This document shows positions 14,021 through 21,236 of a stretch of 33,361 bases of DNA, piece by piece. The stretch covers positions 1 to 33,361 of IMG/VR virus record IMGVR_UViG_3300042691_025149. The stretch is one strand, 5' to 3'. The notes below the pieces were generated by a model. It made no database searches. It was not told where the DNA came from and saw only the letters and a list, made by a program, of their open reading frames with translations. Both the position numbers and the translations under genes were made by a program. The stretch is from a virus. Position 1 is the stretch's first letter. Every line of letters begins with the position of its first letter.

Positions 14021-16174
14021 ATGACAACGAAGCCCCAGCACTCAAGCTACTGGTTGGATCAGGATGTGTTTGATGATGACGATATTGAAACAGGCCCTTC
14101 CCGCGACGAAACACTTATTCGTATGATGCGGTTGGCGGCAGTTCGTCGGGGTATTTCCAATTTCGTGAATATTCTGACCAACCGTAACGACATTAAAGTA
14201 GAATTTTCCAGCGGTCGTAATTCCTATACGGACGGCAGCACGGTTGTTATTTCTGCTGACGAAGATGCCAACAAGTTTGATCCAATGGTCGGTCTTGCAC
14301 TTCACGAGGCTGCGCACATCAAATTGTCTAATTTTCAATTTCTTACGGCAATCCAGAATGTACGAAACGTGGTAACGTCTGGATATGATGCGTCTCACTG
14401 GAACGGATACACCGACAGAGATGTGATGAACAATCTGTTTCATCCCGCACTGACGAAGACTATTAATAGTAATTCGTCTGATAAGTACGCACGCCTCGAA
14501 CGTCTTCGTACGGCGTTTGAAGATATTCATACCATCATGAACGTGTTAGAAGATCGCCGCATTGACAAGTACGTATATCAGACAGCGCCTGGCTATCGTC
14601 CGTACTACAATGCACTGTACGAAAAATATTTCTTTACCGCAGAAGTTGGTAAGAATCTTCGGTTCAATCCGCAGTGGCGTGAACTGACGGTAGAGAATTA
14701 TATTAATCGTCTAATCTATTTCTTCCATCCCGCAAATAAGATGGACGCACTGCCGGGTATGAAGAAGTTGTACAAGTTGATGGACATTGATACGATTGAA
14801 CGTGTTGGTGAACCGTCGCATGATTGGCAAACGTCTTCTAAGTACGAGACGATGCCACGTCTGTGGAAAGATGCAAATTTGATTTATGTACATATTCTCA
14901 AGTTTGTTGCTGACGCAGAGGAAGCAGGTCAGAAGCCTTCCAATAATCAGTCGCCTGAGAACGGTGATAGTACTGGTACGCCACCCACCCCTCTTCAAGA
15001 TTTGCCGAATTTGGATATGCCCGAATCGTCGGAAATGGTTGCAACTGATGTTGAAACCGACAAGAAGGGTAAGCCGGGCAAGTTTGATCCCACAAAGGCT
15101 GCAAAGGAAATGAAGAAGGCTCAAGAAGTGATTGCTGGTGAAGCAAAGAAGAAAAAGATTACCAAGGCAGAAGCCGAGGCAATTTCTGCAATTGAGCAGG
15201 CACAGGCTGACATGGTAGATATCAAGGGCGATGGTGTTCCGTTCGGTCGGTGCATTGTTCTCCGAAAGCTCAACGATAAGGTGTTGGAGCAGGATTGGTA
15301 CATCTTCCGTAATCATTGGAATAGTTCACATAAGGAACGAGCAATCGTCGCCGGTCGCAGGATGGGTGCCATTCTCGCACAACGTCTCCAAGTGCGTAAT
15401 GATCCAATGATGACGAAGCAGACGCGACTTCCGCAGGGTAATATTGATCGTCGGTTGCTCGCACAGTTGGGTATGGATATTGAACAGGTATTCCATAAGA
15501 GTCGTACGGATATTCATCGTCCTGCGATGTTGCATCTGACGATTGACGCATCGGGTTCTATGTCGGGTGACAAGTGGAACAAGACGATTGCCGTCGCGGT
15601 TGCACTTGCATACGTTGGTAGTAAGATTCGGAACGTGGATACTGTCATTAGTATTCGGGGCGGTACGGAAATTCCACTCGTGAGTATTATCTTTGATTCA
15701 CGCCGTGATCAGTTTCAGACGTTTATGAAGAATGTTCGGAAGATTGCTCCTGCGGGTGGAACGCCAGAAGGTCTGTGCTTCAAGGCAACGTTGGATCTCG
15801 TTCTTGAATGTGCTGACACGCACGATGTGTATTTCATTAACTTCAGTGACGGGGAACCGTCATTCAGTTATACGAAAAGGTCGTCGTTGTCAACCAAGGA
15901 CACATCGGGGTCGTCGTCGGACTACTACAATTATGGTGGCGAACATGCGTGGAATCATACCCGTGCGATGATCAAGCAAATTCGTGATCGTGGAGTCAAG
16001 GTACTAAGTTATTTTATTAGTGAAGTTCCGAAAGAGAGAATTATGAATACTCCGTATAGTGGAGTCCGTGCTTTCAAGACCATGTACGGGGAAAATGCGG
16101 AATTTATTAATGTAGAAAATGCTGGTGAAGTACTCCGAACCCTTAATAAATTGTTATTAACTCGGGGTACTTGA
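14021..16174 (+). CDS. Metallopeptidase-like plus VWA protein (CobT-like)
   Basis: A 717-residue protein. The N-terminal domain carries HEAAH at 95-99, a zinc-peptidase motif, with LEDRRID at 176-182 as a likely third-ligand segment. A low-complexity linker rich in Asn, Pro, Lys and Ala covers about 310-410. The C-terminal VWA domain has an intact MIDAS, DASGSMS (509-515), and NFSDGEPS later. The next gene is a MoxR-type AAA+ ATPase, the standard partner of VWA proteins (CobS/CobT, CbbQ/CbbO). The pair probably acts as a metal-dependent protein-remodelling or proteolytic machine; the target is unknown. Confidence 0.85.
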   Translation: MTTKPQHSSYWLDQDVFDDDDIETGPSRDETLIRMMRLAAVRRGISNFVNILTNRNDIKVEFSSGRNSYTDGSTVVISADEDANKFDPMVGLALHEAAHIKLSNFQFLTAIQNVRNVVTSGYDASHWNGYTDRDVMNNLFHPALTKTINSNSSDKYARLERLRTAFEDIHTIMNVLEDRRIDKYVYQTAPGYRPYYNALYEKYFFTAEVGKNLRFNPQWRELTVENYINRLIYFFHPANKMDALPGMKKLYKLMDIDTIERVGEPSHDWQTSSKYETMPRLWKDANLIYVHILKFVADAEEAGQKPSNNQSPENGDSTGTPPTPLQDLPNLDMPESSEMVATDVETDKKGKPGKFDPTKAAKEMKKAQEVIAGEAKKKKITKAEAEAISAIEQAQADMVDIKGDGVPFGRCIVLRKLNDKVLEQDWYIFRNHWNSSHKERAIVAGRRMGAILAQRLQVRNDPMMTKQTRLPQGNIDRRLLAQLGMDIEQVFHKSRTDIHRPAMLHLTIDASGSMSGDKWNKTIAVAVALAYVGSKIRNVDTVISIRGGTEIPLVSIIFDSRRDQFQTFMKNVRKIAPAGGTPEGLCFKATLDLVLECADTHDVYFINFSDGEPSFSYTKRSSLSTKDTSGSSSDYYNYGGEHAWNHTRAMIKQIRDRGVKVLSYFISEVPKERIMNTPYSGVRAFKTMYGENAEFINVENAGEVLRTLNKLLLTRGT

Positions 16175-16199
16175 CAAGTAGGGCAAAAGGTGTTATATT
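16171..16199 (+). promoter_or_regulatory. Promoter for the AAA+ gene
   Basis: TTGACA (16171-16176) overlaps the VWA stop codon; 17-bp spacer, TATATT (16194-16199). The expected start is near 16206, giving a leader of about 37 nt. Confidence 0.85.
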
Positions 16200-16242
16200 A
16201 TAAGAGTGTCAATTAAACAAACTTTCTAACAACGAGGAAACA

Positions 16243-17397
16243 GTGGCTAAGGAAATCGTAGTAACCCTGAATGACGCGGGTGATGTTGTGGATCTGAACG
16301 GTAAGTCGTATTCCGATCTCCCTGCTCATACGGTACGAGCTCTCCGAAAGGAGGGTGGATGTTTTCGGTTGGCGACAACCAAGACTGGCGGTACGCAGTG
16401 GCGACACGAGGATATTAGTTACTACAATCACCTTGCAAAGACGGCGGTCCCGTTGGATAATGTAGATAATCGTACGGATGAGATGCAGCAGGACGTTGAG
16501 CAGTTCATCAAGAATAGTGCAACGCTTCGTCCGACGAATCTGATTCTTTCGGATCTCAAGTGGAAGTATCTGATGCGCTCGGTTGTTCGTGGTAAGAATA
16601 TCATGATGACGGGTCCGTCTGGTTGCGGTAAGACTCTCGCCGTCCAGAGTGTTGCTAAGGCTCTTAATGGTCGGCAGTTCTTCTACTTCAACCTTGGCGC
16701 AACTACCGATCCGCGTTCTACTCTTATCGGAAATACGCACTACAGTAAGGACAAGGGTACGCACGTTGCTGACGCTCTGTTCGTCCGTGCTATTCAAACG
16801 GAAAATGCAATTATCCTTATGGACGAATTGACTCGTGCGAATCCAGACGCGTGGAATATTCTGATGACGGTCCTTGATGAAAATCAGCGTTATCTCCGTA
16901 TTGATGAAAAGCCGGAAACGCCGACGATCAAGGTTGCGAAGGGTGTCACGTTTGTCGCCACCGCCAATATCGGTGCTGAGTATACCGCAACTCGTGTTCT
17001 GGATCGTGCCATGATGGATCGGTTCTCCGCAATTGTTGAGATGGAGCCACTGTCCAAGGATGACGAAGCTACCCTACTTCGCATGACATACCCGAATCTG
17101 ACAGAAAAAGATGTAATTGCAATTTCGGAAATTGCCTCGCACACTCGTGTACAAGCTCGGTCGGATGACCCAAAGGTTACTACCTCTATTTCCAGTCGTC
17201 TGACAGTGGAGATGGCAGGGTTGATTCACGATGGGTTCAGTCTCGCAGAGGCAGCAGAGGTGTGTATCTACCCCTTCTTCAGTGAAGCAGGTGGTGTGGA
17301 TTCGGAACGTACCTACATGAAGCAGTTGGTTCAGAAGTATCTCCCGTCTGATTCGGCAGGTAATACGCCGTGGGGAAATACGTCCGCCTCTTTCTAA
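16243..17397 (+). CDS. MoxR/CobS-type AAA+ ATPase
   Basis: A 384-residue protein. Walker A GPSGCGKT (124-131) and Walker B IILMDE (D194/E195) are intact; sensor and arginine-finger segments (TFVATANIGAEYT, LDRAMMDRFSAIVEM) follow. The first 100 residues are an extra N-terminal domain. GTG is the start, after AACGAGGAAACA. MoxR-family ATPases form hexamers and work with VWA partners to load metals or remodel proteins; the partner is the preceding gene. CobS homologues also occur in T4-like cyanophages. Confidence 0.92.
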   Translation: MAKEIVVTLNDAGDVVDLNGKSYSDLPAHTVRALRKEGGCFRLATTKTGGTQWRHEDISYYNHLAKTAVPLDNVDNRTDEMQQDVEQFIKNSATLRPTNLILSDLKWKYLMRSVVRGKNIMMTGPSGCGKTLAVQSVAKALNGRQFFYFNLGATTDPRSTLIGNTHYSKDKGTHVADALFVRAIQTENAIILMDELTRANPDAWNILMTVLDENQRYLRIDEKPETPTIKVAKGVTFVATANIGAEYTATRVLDRAMMDRFSAIVEMEPLSKDDEATLLRMTYPNLTEKDVIAISEIASHTRVQARSDDPKVTTSISSRLTVEMAGLIHDGFSLAEAAEVCIYPFFSEAGGVDSERTYMKQLVQKYLPSDSAGNTPWGNTSASF

Positions 17398-17400
17398 AAA

Positions 17401-17583
17401 ATGATTATGAAGATCGGAACTCTGATACGTATTAGGGATGGTCCGTGGAAAGGTTGGGCAGCACATATAGTGGATGACTGTTTTCGTGTCACCAACCAAC
17501 GATGTACCATGCTAATTAAACTGAAGGCTAACCCTGAACTAGAAATTGAAATCAACGTGGAGGACGTAGAATCACATGGGTAA
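17401..17583 (+). CDS. KOW/SH3-like small protein
   Basis: A 60-residue protein (58 if the second Met at 17407 is used). TLIRIRDGPWKGWAAHIVDD matches the KOW-type motif (strand, DGPWKG turn, strand) seen in NusG and ribosomal proteins, followed by a second beta pair ending IEINVEDVE. It probably binds RNA or a transcription or translation partner. No clear ribosome site precedes it. It begins 3 bp after the ATPase stop. Confidence 0.65.
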   Translation: MIMKIGTLIRIRDGPWKGWAAHIVDDCFRVTNQRCTMLIKLKANPELEIEINVEDVESHG

Positions 17584-17749
17584 GACGTATAAAGATCAAC
17601 GGAAATATGACAAGAGAGCTCGTCACAGAGAAGACGATACAGTTGGTAAAAGTGTTCCTAGAAAGAATAGAAAGCATTATGAAGAAATTATTCCAGAAGA
17701 CGAGCCGTTGAACCCATATGAGATTTACGATTACGAAGATTACGAATAA
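17576..17749 (+). CDS. Charged small protein
   Basis: A 57-residue protein starting MGKTYKDQRKYDKRARHRED; the first half is strongly basic and the end acidic and Tyr-rich (NPYEIYDYEDYE). It overlaps the KOW gene stop by 8 bp. It is probably disordered; nucleic-acid contact is plausible. No family is recognised. Confidence 0.55.
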   Translation: MGKTYKDQRKYDKRARHREDDTVGKSVPRKNRKHYEEIIPEDEPLNPYEIYDYEDYE

Positions 17750-17760
17750 AAACTGACCCC

Positions 17761-17789
17761 TTGACAAATGACGTAAACGGGGTTATATT
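17761..17789 (+). promoter_or_regulatory. Promoter of the main tRNA array
   Basis: TTGACA (17761-17766) after CCCC, 17-bp spacer, TATATT (17784-17789). The first array elements follow within 55 bp. Confidence 0.85.
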
Positions 17790-17843
17790 ACAAGAGTAAT
17801 GAAGAACGATACGTTGTTTGACAAAAGAAATATGAAAAGCACG

Positions 17844-17892
17844 GGGGTTGGTGACCAGAGTGGGTCACGCAACCAGAAGAGTTACCAACCCC
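17844..17892 (+). ncRNA. Structured RNA block 1 of the tRNA array
   Basis: GGGGTTGGT (17844-17852) pairs with ACCAACCCC (17884-17892), 9 bp. Inside, ACC/GGT-type hairpin TGACC (17852-17856) pairs with GGTCA (17863-17867). It has no ORF of its own. It sits 5 bp before tRNA-Glu and would be released with it. Confidence 0.5.
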
Positions 17893-17897
17893 ACAAT

Positions 17898-17969
17898 GCG
17901 GCGTTCGTCTATCGGTTAGGACTTGGCCCTTTCAAGGCCACAAGATGGGTTCGACTCCCATACGCCGTA
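17898..17969 (+). tRNA. tRNA-Glu (TTC)
   Basis: Acceptor GCGGCGT/ACGCCGT with a G-U end pair, anticodon stem GGCC/GGCC, loop CTTTCAA giving TTC, T-arm ATGGG-TTCGACT-CCCAT. Confidence 0.92.
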
Positions 17970-18066
17970 CTTCTCGTCTACTTAGTTGAATTGCCGGACG
18001 TTAAACTTGGAATTCAATCCGTACCATAATACGGTTAGATTTATGGATTACGTTAGTAATTCTGAT

Positions 18067-18147
18067 AGGTGAATTACGAAGGTTGGAGGGGAGCGGTTCT
18101 AGACCGTGCTGGTAACCTTGGGTACCTAGAAAATACCCGAATCACCT
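18067..18147 (+). ncRNA. Structured RNA block 2 of the tRNA array
   Basis: AGGTGA (18067-18072)/TCACCT (18142-18147), AAGGTT (18079-18084)/AACCTT (18114-18119), and GGGTA (18120-18124)/TACCC (18134-18138) form a branched fold. GGGGAG in the second loop can also pair with CTCCCC just after the block, a possible pseudoknot. The upstream part (17970-18066) also holds short hairpins. The block looks vaguely tRNA-sized, but the T-loop is not canonical. Confidence 0.5.
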
Positions 18148-18159
18148 CCCCACCTCTAT

Positions 18160-18231
18160 TGGCCTATAGTATAACGGTCATTACGGCGGACTTTGGATCC
18201 GCATATCATGGTTCGATTCCATGTGGGCCTA
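18160..18231 (+). tRNA. tRNA-Gln (TTG)
   Basis: Anticodon stem GCGGA/TCCGC, loop CTTTGGA giving TTG, T-arm CATGG-TTCGATT-CCATG, discriminator A. Position 1-72 is a U-U mismatch and 6-67 is U-G, so the acceptor is weak at its end, as GlnRS prefers. Confidence 0.9.
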
Positions 18232-18288
18232 TGTACGTCAAACATCCTTGACGTATGGTAATACAAAACAATATGGAGAATTACAAAT

Positions 18289-18465
18289 ATGCGTAATATT
18301 CTTTTCGCAGCAATTCTGTTTACCGCAGCATGTACGTCAAATACGTCTGATACGACTAGTGATACCGCACGAGTTGTTGGTGATACTTCTGTGGTAACGG
18401 GTGATACACTAACTGGTGGTGGTAAGTGTGATCCTAAACTGGTATGTGACAGTACCAAGATGTAA
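18289..18465 (+). CDS. Small secreted lipoprotein
   Basis: A 58-residue protein. Signal MRNILFAAILFTAAC ends in a lipobox (TAAC) with the Cys at position 15. The mature part is Thr/Asp/Ser-rich with two more Cys (KCDPKLVCD), perhaps a disulphide. ATGGAGAATTACAA precedes the ATG. It lies between tRNA-Gln and tRNA-Ala. The role is unknown; surface exclusion or an envelope effect is possible. Confidence 0.75.
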   Translation: MRNILFAAILFTAACTSNTSDTTSDTARVVGDTSVVTGDTLTGGGKCDPKLVCDSTKM

Positions 18466-18475
18466 TTAGAAGTAC

Positions 18476-18548
18476 GGGTCCATAGCTCAGCTGGGAGAGC
18501 GTCCGCTTTGCAAGCGAAAGGTCGTCGGTTCGATCCCGACTGGATCCA
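18476..18548 (+). tRNA. tRNA-Ala (TGC)
   Basis: Acceptor GGGTCCA/TGGATCC keeps the G3-U70 pair, the alanine identity element. Anticodon loop TTTGCAA gives TGC. The discriminator is A. Confidence 0.95.
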
Positions 18549-18555
18549 CTTTACT

Positions 18556-18638
18556 GCCCCGATGGTGAAATCGGTAAACACAGGAGACTTAAAATCTCCC
18601 GCCTAAAAAGCTTGCCGGTTCGATTCCGGCTCGGGGCA
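18556..18638 (+). tRNA. tRNA-Leu (TAA)
   Basis: Acceptor GCCCCGA/TCGGGGC, anticodon stem GGAGA/TCTCC, loop CTTAAAA giving TAA, and a class II variable arm. Confidence 0.95.
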
Positions 18639-18648
18639 CTGTAGTACT

Positions 18649-18722
18649 GCTTCCATAGTGTCAACGGTCAGCACAAGAGACTTTTAATCTTTTAGGTCTT
18701 GGTTCGAATCCAAGTGGAAGCA
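18649..18722 (+). tRNA. tRNA-Lys (TTT)
   Basis: Acceptor GCTTCCA/TGGAAGC, loop CTTTTAA giving TTT, discriminator A. A second tRNA-Lys with the same anticodon but different body lies at 30888-30960. Confidence 0.95.
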
Positions 18723-18729
18723 TGAATAC

Positions 18730-18803
18730 CCGCCTCTAGCTAAATGGTGACAGCATCCGTCTTATATACGGACGATATACAGGTTCAAGTCCTGTGGGGC
18801 GGA
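18730..18803 (+). tRNA. tRNA-Ile (TAT)
   Basis: Acceptor CCGCCTC/GGGGCGG, anticodon stem TCCGT/ACGGA, loop CTTATAT giving TAT. It reads AUA directly, without lysidine modification. Confidence 0.9.
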
Positions 18804-18815
18804 CTTTGTAGTACT

Positions 18816-18889
18816 GGTCCTTTAGCTCAGTTGGTTAGAGCAGCGAACTCATAATTCGAAGTGCGGGGGTTCAAGTCCCTCAAGGACCA
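18816..18889 (+). tRNA. tRNA-Met (CAT)
   Basis: Acceptor GGTCCTT/AAGGACC, anticodon stem CGAA/TTCG, loop CTCATAA giving CAT, discriminator A. Since Ile(TAT) is present, elongator Met is more likely than Ile2, but not certain. Confidence 0.9.
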
Positions 18890-18893
18890 TATT

Positions 18894-18965
18894 GCACGTG
18901 TCATATAACGGCTATTATCCTAGCCTTCCAAGCTAGAGACGCGGGTTCGACTCCCGCCACGTGCT
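18894..18965 (+). tRNA. tRNA-Gly (TCC)
   Basis: Acceptor GCACGTG/CACGTGC, anticodon stem CTAGC/GCTAG, loop CTTCCAA giving TCC, discriminator U as in bacterial tRNA-Gly. Confidence 0.95.
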
Positions 18966-18984
18966 CTAAATTATTGAGGTTTAT

Positions 18985-19125
18985 ATGAATTTGATGACAC
19001 TTTTAGAACAGTATAAAATTGTCGAACATATGGCAAAATGTAAATTATATGTTCAAATTGATGATACTATCTATTCGGTAAAAGATCTACTTTCACGAGA
19101 ACATTATGATTGCACTTCTAGGTGA
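18985..19125 (+). CDS. Very small hypothetical protein
   Basis: A 46-residue protein: MNLMTLLEQYKIVEHMAKCK start, then LYVQIDDTIYSVKDLLSREH. TTGAGGTTTAT precedes the ATG. The end overlaps the phosphoesterase gene start by 20 bp, suggesting coupled translation. No motif is recognised. Confidence 0.55.
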   Translation: MNLMTLLEQYKIVEHMAKCKLYVQIDDTIYSVKDLLSREHYDCTSR

Positions 19126-19777
19126 CATTCACGGAAATACCAAACGACTTGCTTGGGCAATTAAACAAGCAGAGGATCAAGGTGCGGTTGCTCTTATTCA
19201 ACTTGGTGATTTTGGAATGTTCACGAAGAATGAAATGGATGCAACGTTTAAATACGTTTGTTCAAAATCAAACATCCCGGTCTATTTTATTGATGGGAAC
19301 CATGACGATTGTACACGTTGGGTTGGGTTGACCGACGTTACACAAATTTGGGAAGATACAAATTTGTTTTATGTACCCCGTGGAACTGTGATGGAGTTGG
19401 ATGGTCGGACGGTTGCCTTCATGGGTGGTGCAGCAAGTATTGACAAACATACCCGAATTCGTTACCATTGGCATTGGGATGAAGAAGAGAATATCAGTCC
19501 GCAAGAAGTTCTTCGTTTGATGGAAAATGTGAAAGATAAAAAGATTGATATGTTCTTAACGCACTGTCCACCGAACTCTGTGATCAACGATCATTTTGAT
19601 CCTCGTGGTAAATTACAATTTGGTGTTCCCATAGATTGGCACGATCATAATCAAGATATTATTGAAAATGCGTGGAGAAGTATGGGATTCCCAGATATTT
19701 ATTCTGGCCACATGCACAAACGAGTAGAAGGCGGTACATATCGTATCTTGGATATTGACGAATTGATTTTTGTATGA
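19106..19777 (+). CDS. Calcineurin-like metallophosphoesterase
   Basis: A 223-residue protein. All five metal-binding blocks are present: GDIHG (6-10), GDFG, GNHDD, THCPP, and GHMHK near the end. These dinuclear enzymes hydrolyse phosphate mono- or diesters; phage members include DNA-end or nucleotide phosphatases. The substrate is unknown. It overlaps both neighbouring genes. Confidence 0.92.
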   Translation: MIALLGDIHGNTKRLAWAIKQAEDQGAVALIQLGDFGMFTKNEMDATFKYVCSKSNIPVYFIDGNHDDCTRWVGLTDVTQIWEDTNLFYVPRGTVMELDGRTVAFMGGAASIDKHTRIRYHWHWDEEENISPQEVLRLMENVKDKKIDMFLTHCPPNSVINDHFDPRGKLQFGVPIDWHDHNQDIIENAWRSMGFPDIYSGHMHKRVEGGTYRILDIDELIFV

Positions 19778-19998
19778 ACAGATTAGATAGGTTATATAAA
19801 CGATTACAAAAAATTGGAATAGAACTCACGTTAGTCGGAAACTATCCGTGGATCTATTTACATAAAGTAAACGGCAATATCGTGTCAGAAAAGTTTATGG
19901 CCGAACATGGATTTACGATTGCATTTTTGGTCGGTAGAACTGGTATGGAATTAACGGATACAAAAAAGATATTTGAAATAATCAGAAAGTATAGATAA
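19774..19998 (+). CDS. Hypothetical protein
   Basis: A 74-residue protein starting MNRLDRLYKRLQKIGIEL, then LVGNYPWIYLHKVNGNIV and GFTIAFLVG. The start overlaps the phosphoesterase stop (ATGA). The form looks like a small helix-plus-sheet fold. It recalls conserved short cyanophage proteins, but I cannot name one. Confidence 0.6.
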   Translation: MNRLDRLYKRLQKIGIELTLVGNYPWIYLHKVNGNIVSEKFMAEHGFTIAFLVGRTGMELTDTKKIFEIIRKYR

Positions 19999-20008
19999 CA
20001 TTGCAGGG

Positions 20009-20285
20009 CGGGTCTTACCCGATTAGTGGTCGTATGGAAAGACATCTGTTTGAAAGTTCCCTGAAACTCACCGAAAGGAACTGAGGATGAATGCCGACGT
20101 TGTATAGGGGTGGCTGGAACCTGGTGAATGAGTCTCCGTCCAGGCGGCACACAGATGAAAGTTGCAACTCTTCATCACCTGATATTGCAGGACAACATCT
20201 TTCCCGCTTTGTTATCTCACTTTTCGCATGGGCATACATGCGTGATGGGTAAATACGTCTTGATGCTCAACATGCCGATCAAGAC
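20009..20285 (+). ncRNA. Large structured RNA in the tRNA array
   Basis: About 280 nt without a gene. Paired parts: CGGGT/ACCCG (20009-20021); a long-range helix CATCTGT (20043-20049)/ACAGATG (20151-20157); inside it an H-type pseudoknot, GTTCC (20056-20060)/GGAAC (20077-20081) and CTCA (20067-20070)/TGAG (20082-20085); CCTGG/CCAGG (20120-20144); GATGAA/TTCATC (20154-20176); CGCATG/CATGCG (20225-20242); GTCTTGAT/ATCAAGAC (20257-20285). It is not RNase P, tmRNA or a known intron by its core motifs. It ends 27 bp before tRNA-Thr. Confidence 0.6.
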
Positions 20286-20312
20286 ACAAGAATGATGAAT
20301 GTTAATGTTTGT

Positions 20313-20385
20313 GCTGGCATAGCTCAGTTGGTAGAGCAACTGATTTGTAATCAGTAGGTCGGGGGTTCAAATCCCTCTGTCAGCT
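20313..20385 (+). tRNA. tRNA-Thr (TGT)
   Basis: Acceptor GCTGGCA/TGTCAGC, anticodon stem CTGA/TCAG, loop TTTGTAA giving TGT. Confidence 0.95.
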
Positions 20386-20389
20386 CTTT

Positions 20390-20464
20390 AGGGGAATAGC
20401 GTAGTCCGGTTATCGCGCCTGCTTTGGGAGCAGGAGGTCGGGGGTTCGAATCCCTCTTCCCCTA
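20390..20464 (+). tRNA. tRNA-Pro (TGG)
   Basis: Acceptor AGGGGAA/TTCCCCT, anticodon stem CTGC/GCAG, loop TTTGGGA giving TGG, discriminator A. Confidence 0.95.
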
Positions 20465-20467
20465 TTT

Positions 20468-20541
20468 AAATGTTAGGTGCAATCGCAGAATCTGGCGGTT
20501 AAACTGTGACAGAAAAAGACTTCATGGTTCGTCTAACATTT
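20468..20541 (+). ncRNA. Structured RNA block 3, tRNA-sized
   Basis: AAATGTTAG (20468-20476) pairs with CTAACATTT (20533-20541), 9 bp, giving a 74-nt closed unit between tRNA-Pro and the next block. GGTTCG occurs near the 3' side but no T-stem forms. It may be a decayed tRNA or an independent RNA. Confidence 0.45.
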
Positions 20542-20542
20542 T

Positions 20543-20661
20543 AAAATGTGTGTGACTAATAGCTGCTTACCGAGCAGTGCTCCGGCGAGAAACAGAGAAT
20601 GTGACATATGACACGGACTCTATCGGTACAGAAAATCTTGTCAATTTTCTGCACACATTTT
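20543..20661 (+). ncRNA. Structured RNA block 4
   Basis: AAAATGTGTG (20543-20552) pairs with CACACATTTT (20652-20661), 10 bp. Inside: CTGCT/AGCAG (20563-20577) and CAGAAAAT/ATTTTCTG (20629-20651), the latter abutting the closing helix. tRNA-Val starts 3 bp later. Confidence 0.5.
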
Positions 20662-20664
20662 CTT

Positions 20665-20738
20665 GGACAATTAGCTCAGCTGGTTAGAGCATCGCTTTTA
20701 CACAGCGAGGGTCGGCGGTTCGAATCCGTCATTGTCCA
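20665..20738 (+). tRNA. tRNA-Val (TAC)
   Basis: Acceptor GGACAAT/ATTGTCC, anticodon stem TCGCT/AGCGA, loop TTTACAC giving TAC, discriminator A. Confidence 0.95.
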
Positions 20739-20741
20739 TAC

Positions 20742-20815
20742 GCCTTTGTGACGGAACTGGCATACGTACGGGACTCAAAATCCTGGTTTTGTGGGTTCAA
20801 CTCCCACCGAAGGCA
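20742..20815 (+). tRNA. tRNA-Leu (CAA) with short variable region
   Basis: Acceptor GCCTTTG/CGAAGGC, leucine-type D-arm (ACGGAACTGGCA), anticodon loop CTCAAAA giving CAA, T-arm GTGGG-TTCAACT-CCCAC. Only five bases (GTTTT) lie between anticodon stem and T-stem; the class II variable arm expected of leucine is missing. Confidence 0.85.
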
Positions 20816-20819
20816 TCTT

Positions 20820-20904
20820 GGACAGTTGGCAGAGTGGTCTATTGCAACGGTCTTGAAAACCGTCGAACCGAAAGGTTCCGAGAGTTCGAATCCCTCACTG
20901 TCCG
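20820..20904 (+). tRNA. tRNA-Ser (TGA)
   Basis: Acceptor GGACAGT/ACTGTCC, discriminator G, loop CTTGAAA giving TGA, and a long variable arm GAACC-GAAA-GGTTC. Confidence 0.95.
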
Positions 20905-20911
20905 TTTCTAT

Positions 20912-20986
20912 GGTGATTGTAGCTCAATCGGTTAGAGCATCGGATTGTGGTTCCGAAGGCTGCGAGTTCGATTCTCGTCGATCACC
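20912..20986 (+). tRNA. tRNA-His (GTG)
   Basis: Encoded G-1 pairs with C73 (GGTGATTG/CGATCACC, 8 bp), the histidine hallmark. Anticodon loop TTGTGGT gives GTG. Confidence 0.95.
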
Positions 20987-20989
20987 CTT

Positions 20990-21061
20990 GCCCCGATAGT
21001 GTAGTGGATAGCACTTTTGTCTTCGGAACAAACAGCGAGGGTTCGAATCCTTCTTGGGGCA
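20990..21061 (+). tRNA. tRNA-Arg (TCG)
   Basis: Acceptor GCCCCGA/TTGGGGC, anticodon stem TTTGT/ACAAA, loop CTTCGGA giving TCG. Confidence 0.93.
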
Positions 21062-21064
21062 TAC

Positions 21065-21144
21065 GCACTTATGGCGGAACTGGCAGACGCACCAGACTTA
21101 GGATCTGGCGGGAAACCGTGGGGGTTCGACTCCCTCTAAGTGCA
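21065..21144 (+). tRNA. tRNA-Leu (TAG)
   Basis: Acceptor GCACTTA/TAAGTGC, loop CTTAGGA giving TAG, class II variable arm GCGG-GAAA-CCGT. This is the normal form lacking in Leu(CAA). Confidence 0.95.
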
Positions 21145-21147
21145 TAT

Positions 21148-21232
21148 GGGAGTGCCGCAGAGTTGGAGGACTGCACCAGACTGTAAATCTGTCGCCTAAT
21201 AAGCCGAGTAGGTTCGAATCCTTCCACTCCCA
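21148..21232 (+). tRNA. tRNA-Tyr (GTA)
   Basis: Acceptor GGGAGTG/CACTCCC, anticodon stem CAGA/TCTG, loop CTGTAAA giving GTA, class II variable arm as in bacterial Tyr. Confidence 0.95.
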
Positions 21233-21236
21233 TTTA

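Noticed and set aside
14042-17144. Many minus-strand frames opposite the VWA and AAA+ genes.
   Set aside because: They are composition-driven shadows of two long genes with intact motifs.
18067-18147. An amber-suppressor tRNA (loop TTCTAGA would give CTA).
   Set aside because: The T-loop is not canonical (CCTAGAAAA in the place of TTCRANY), the 7th acceptor pair fails, and the anticodon stem has a mismatch.
20009-20285. RNase P RNA or a GOLLD/ROOL giant RNA.
   Set aside because: RNase P core blocks are absent. GOLLD and ROOL are far longer than the available 280 nt, though a fragment cannot be excluded without a covariance search.
20732-21186. Several plus-strand frames across the tRNA array.
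   Set aside because: They run through well-folded tRNAs and have no ribosome sites or protein motifs.
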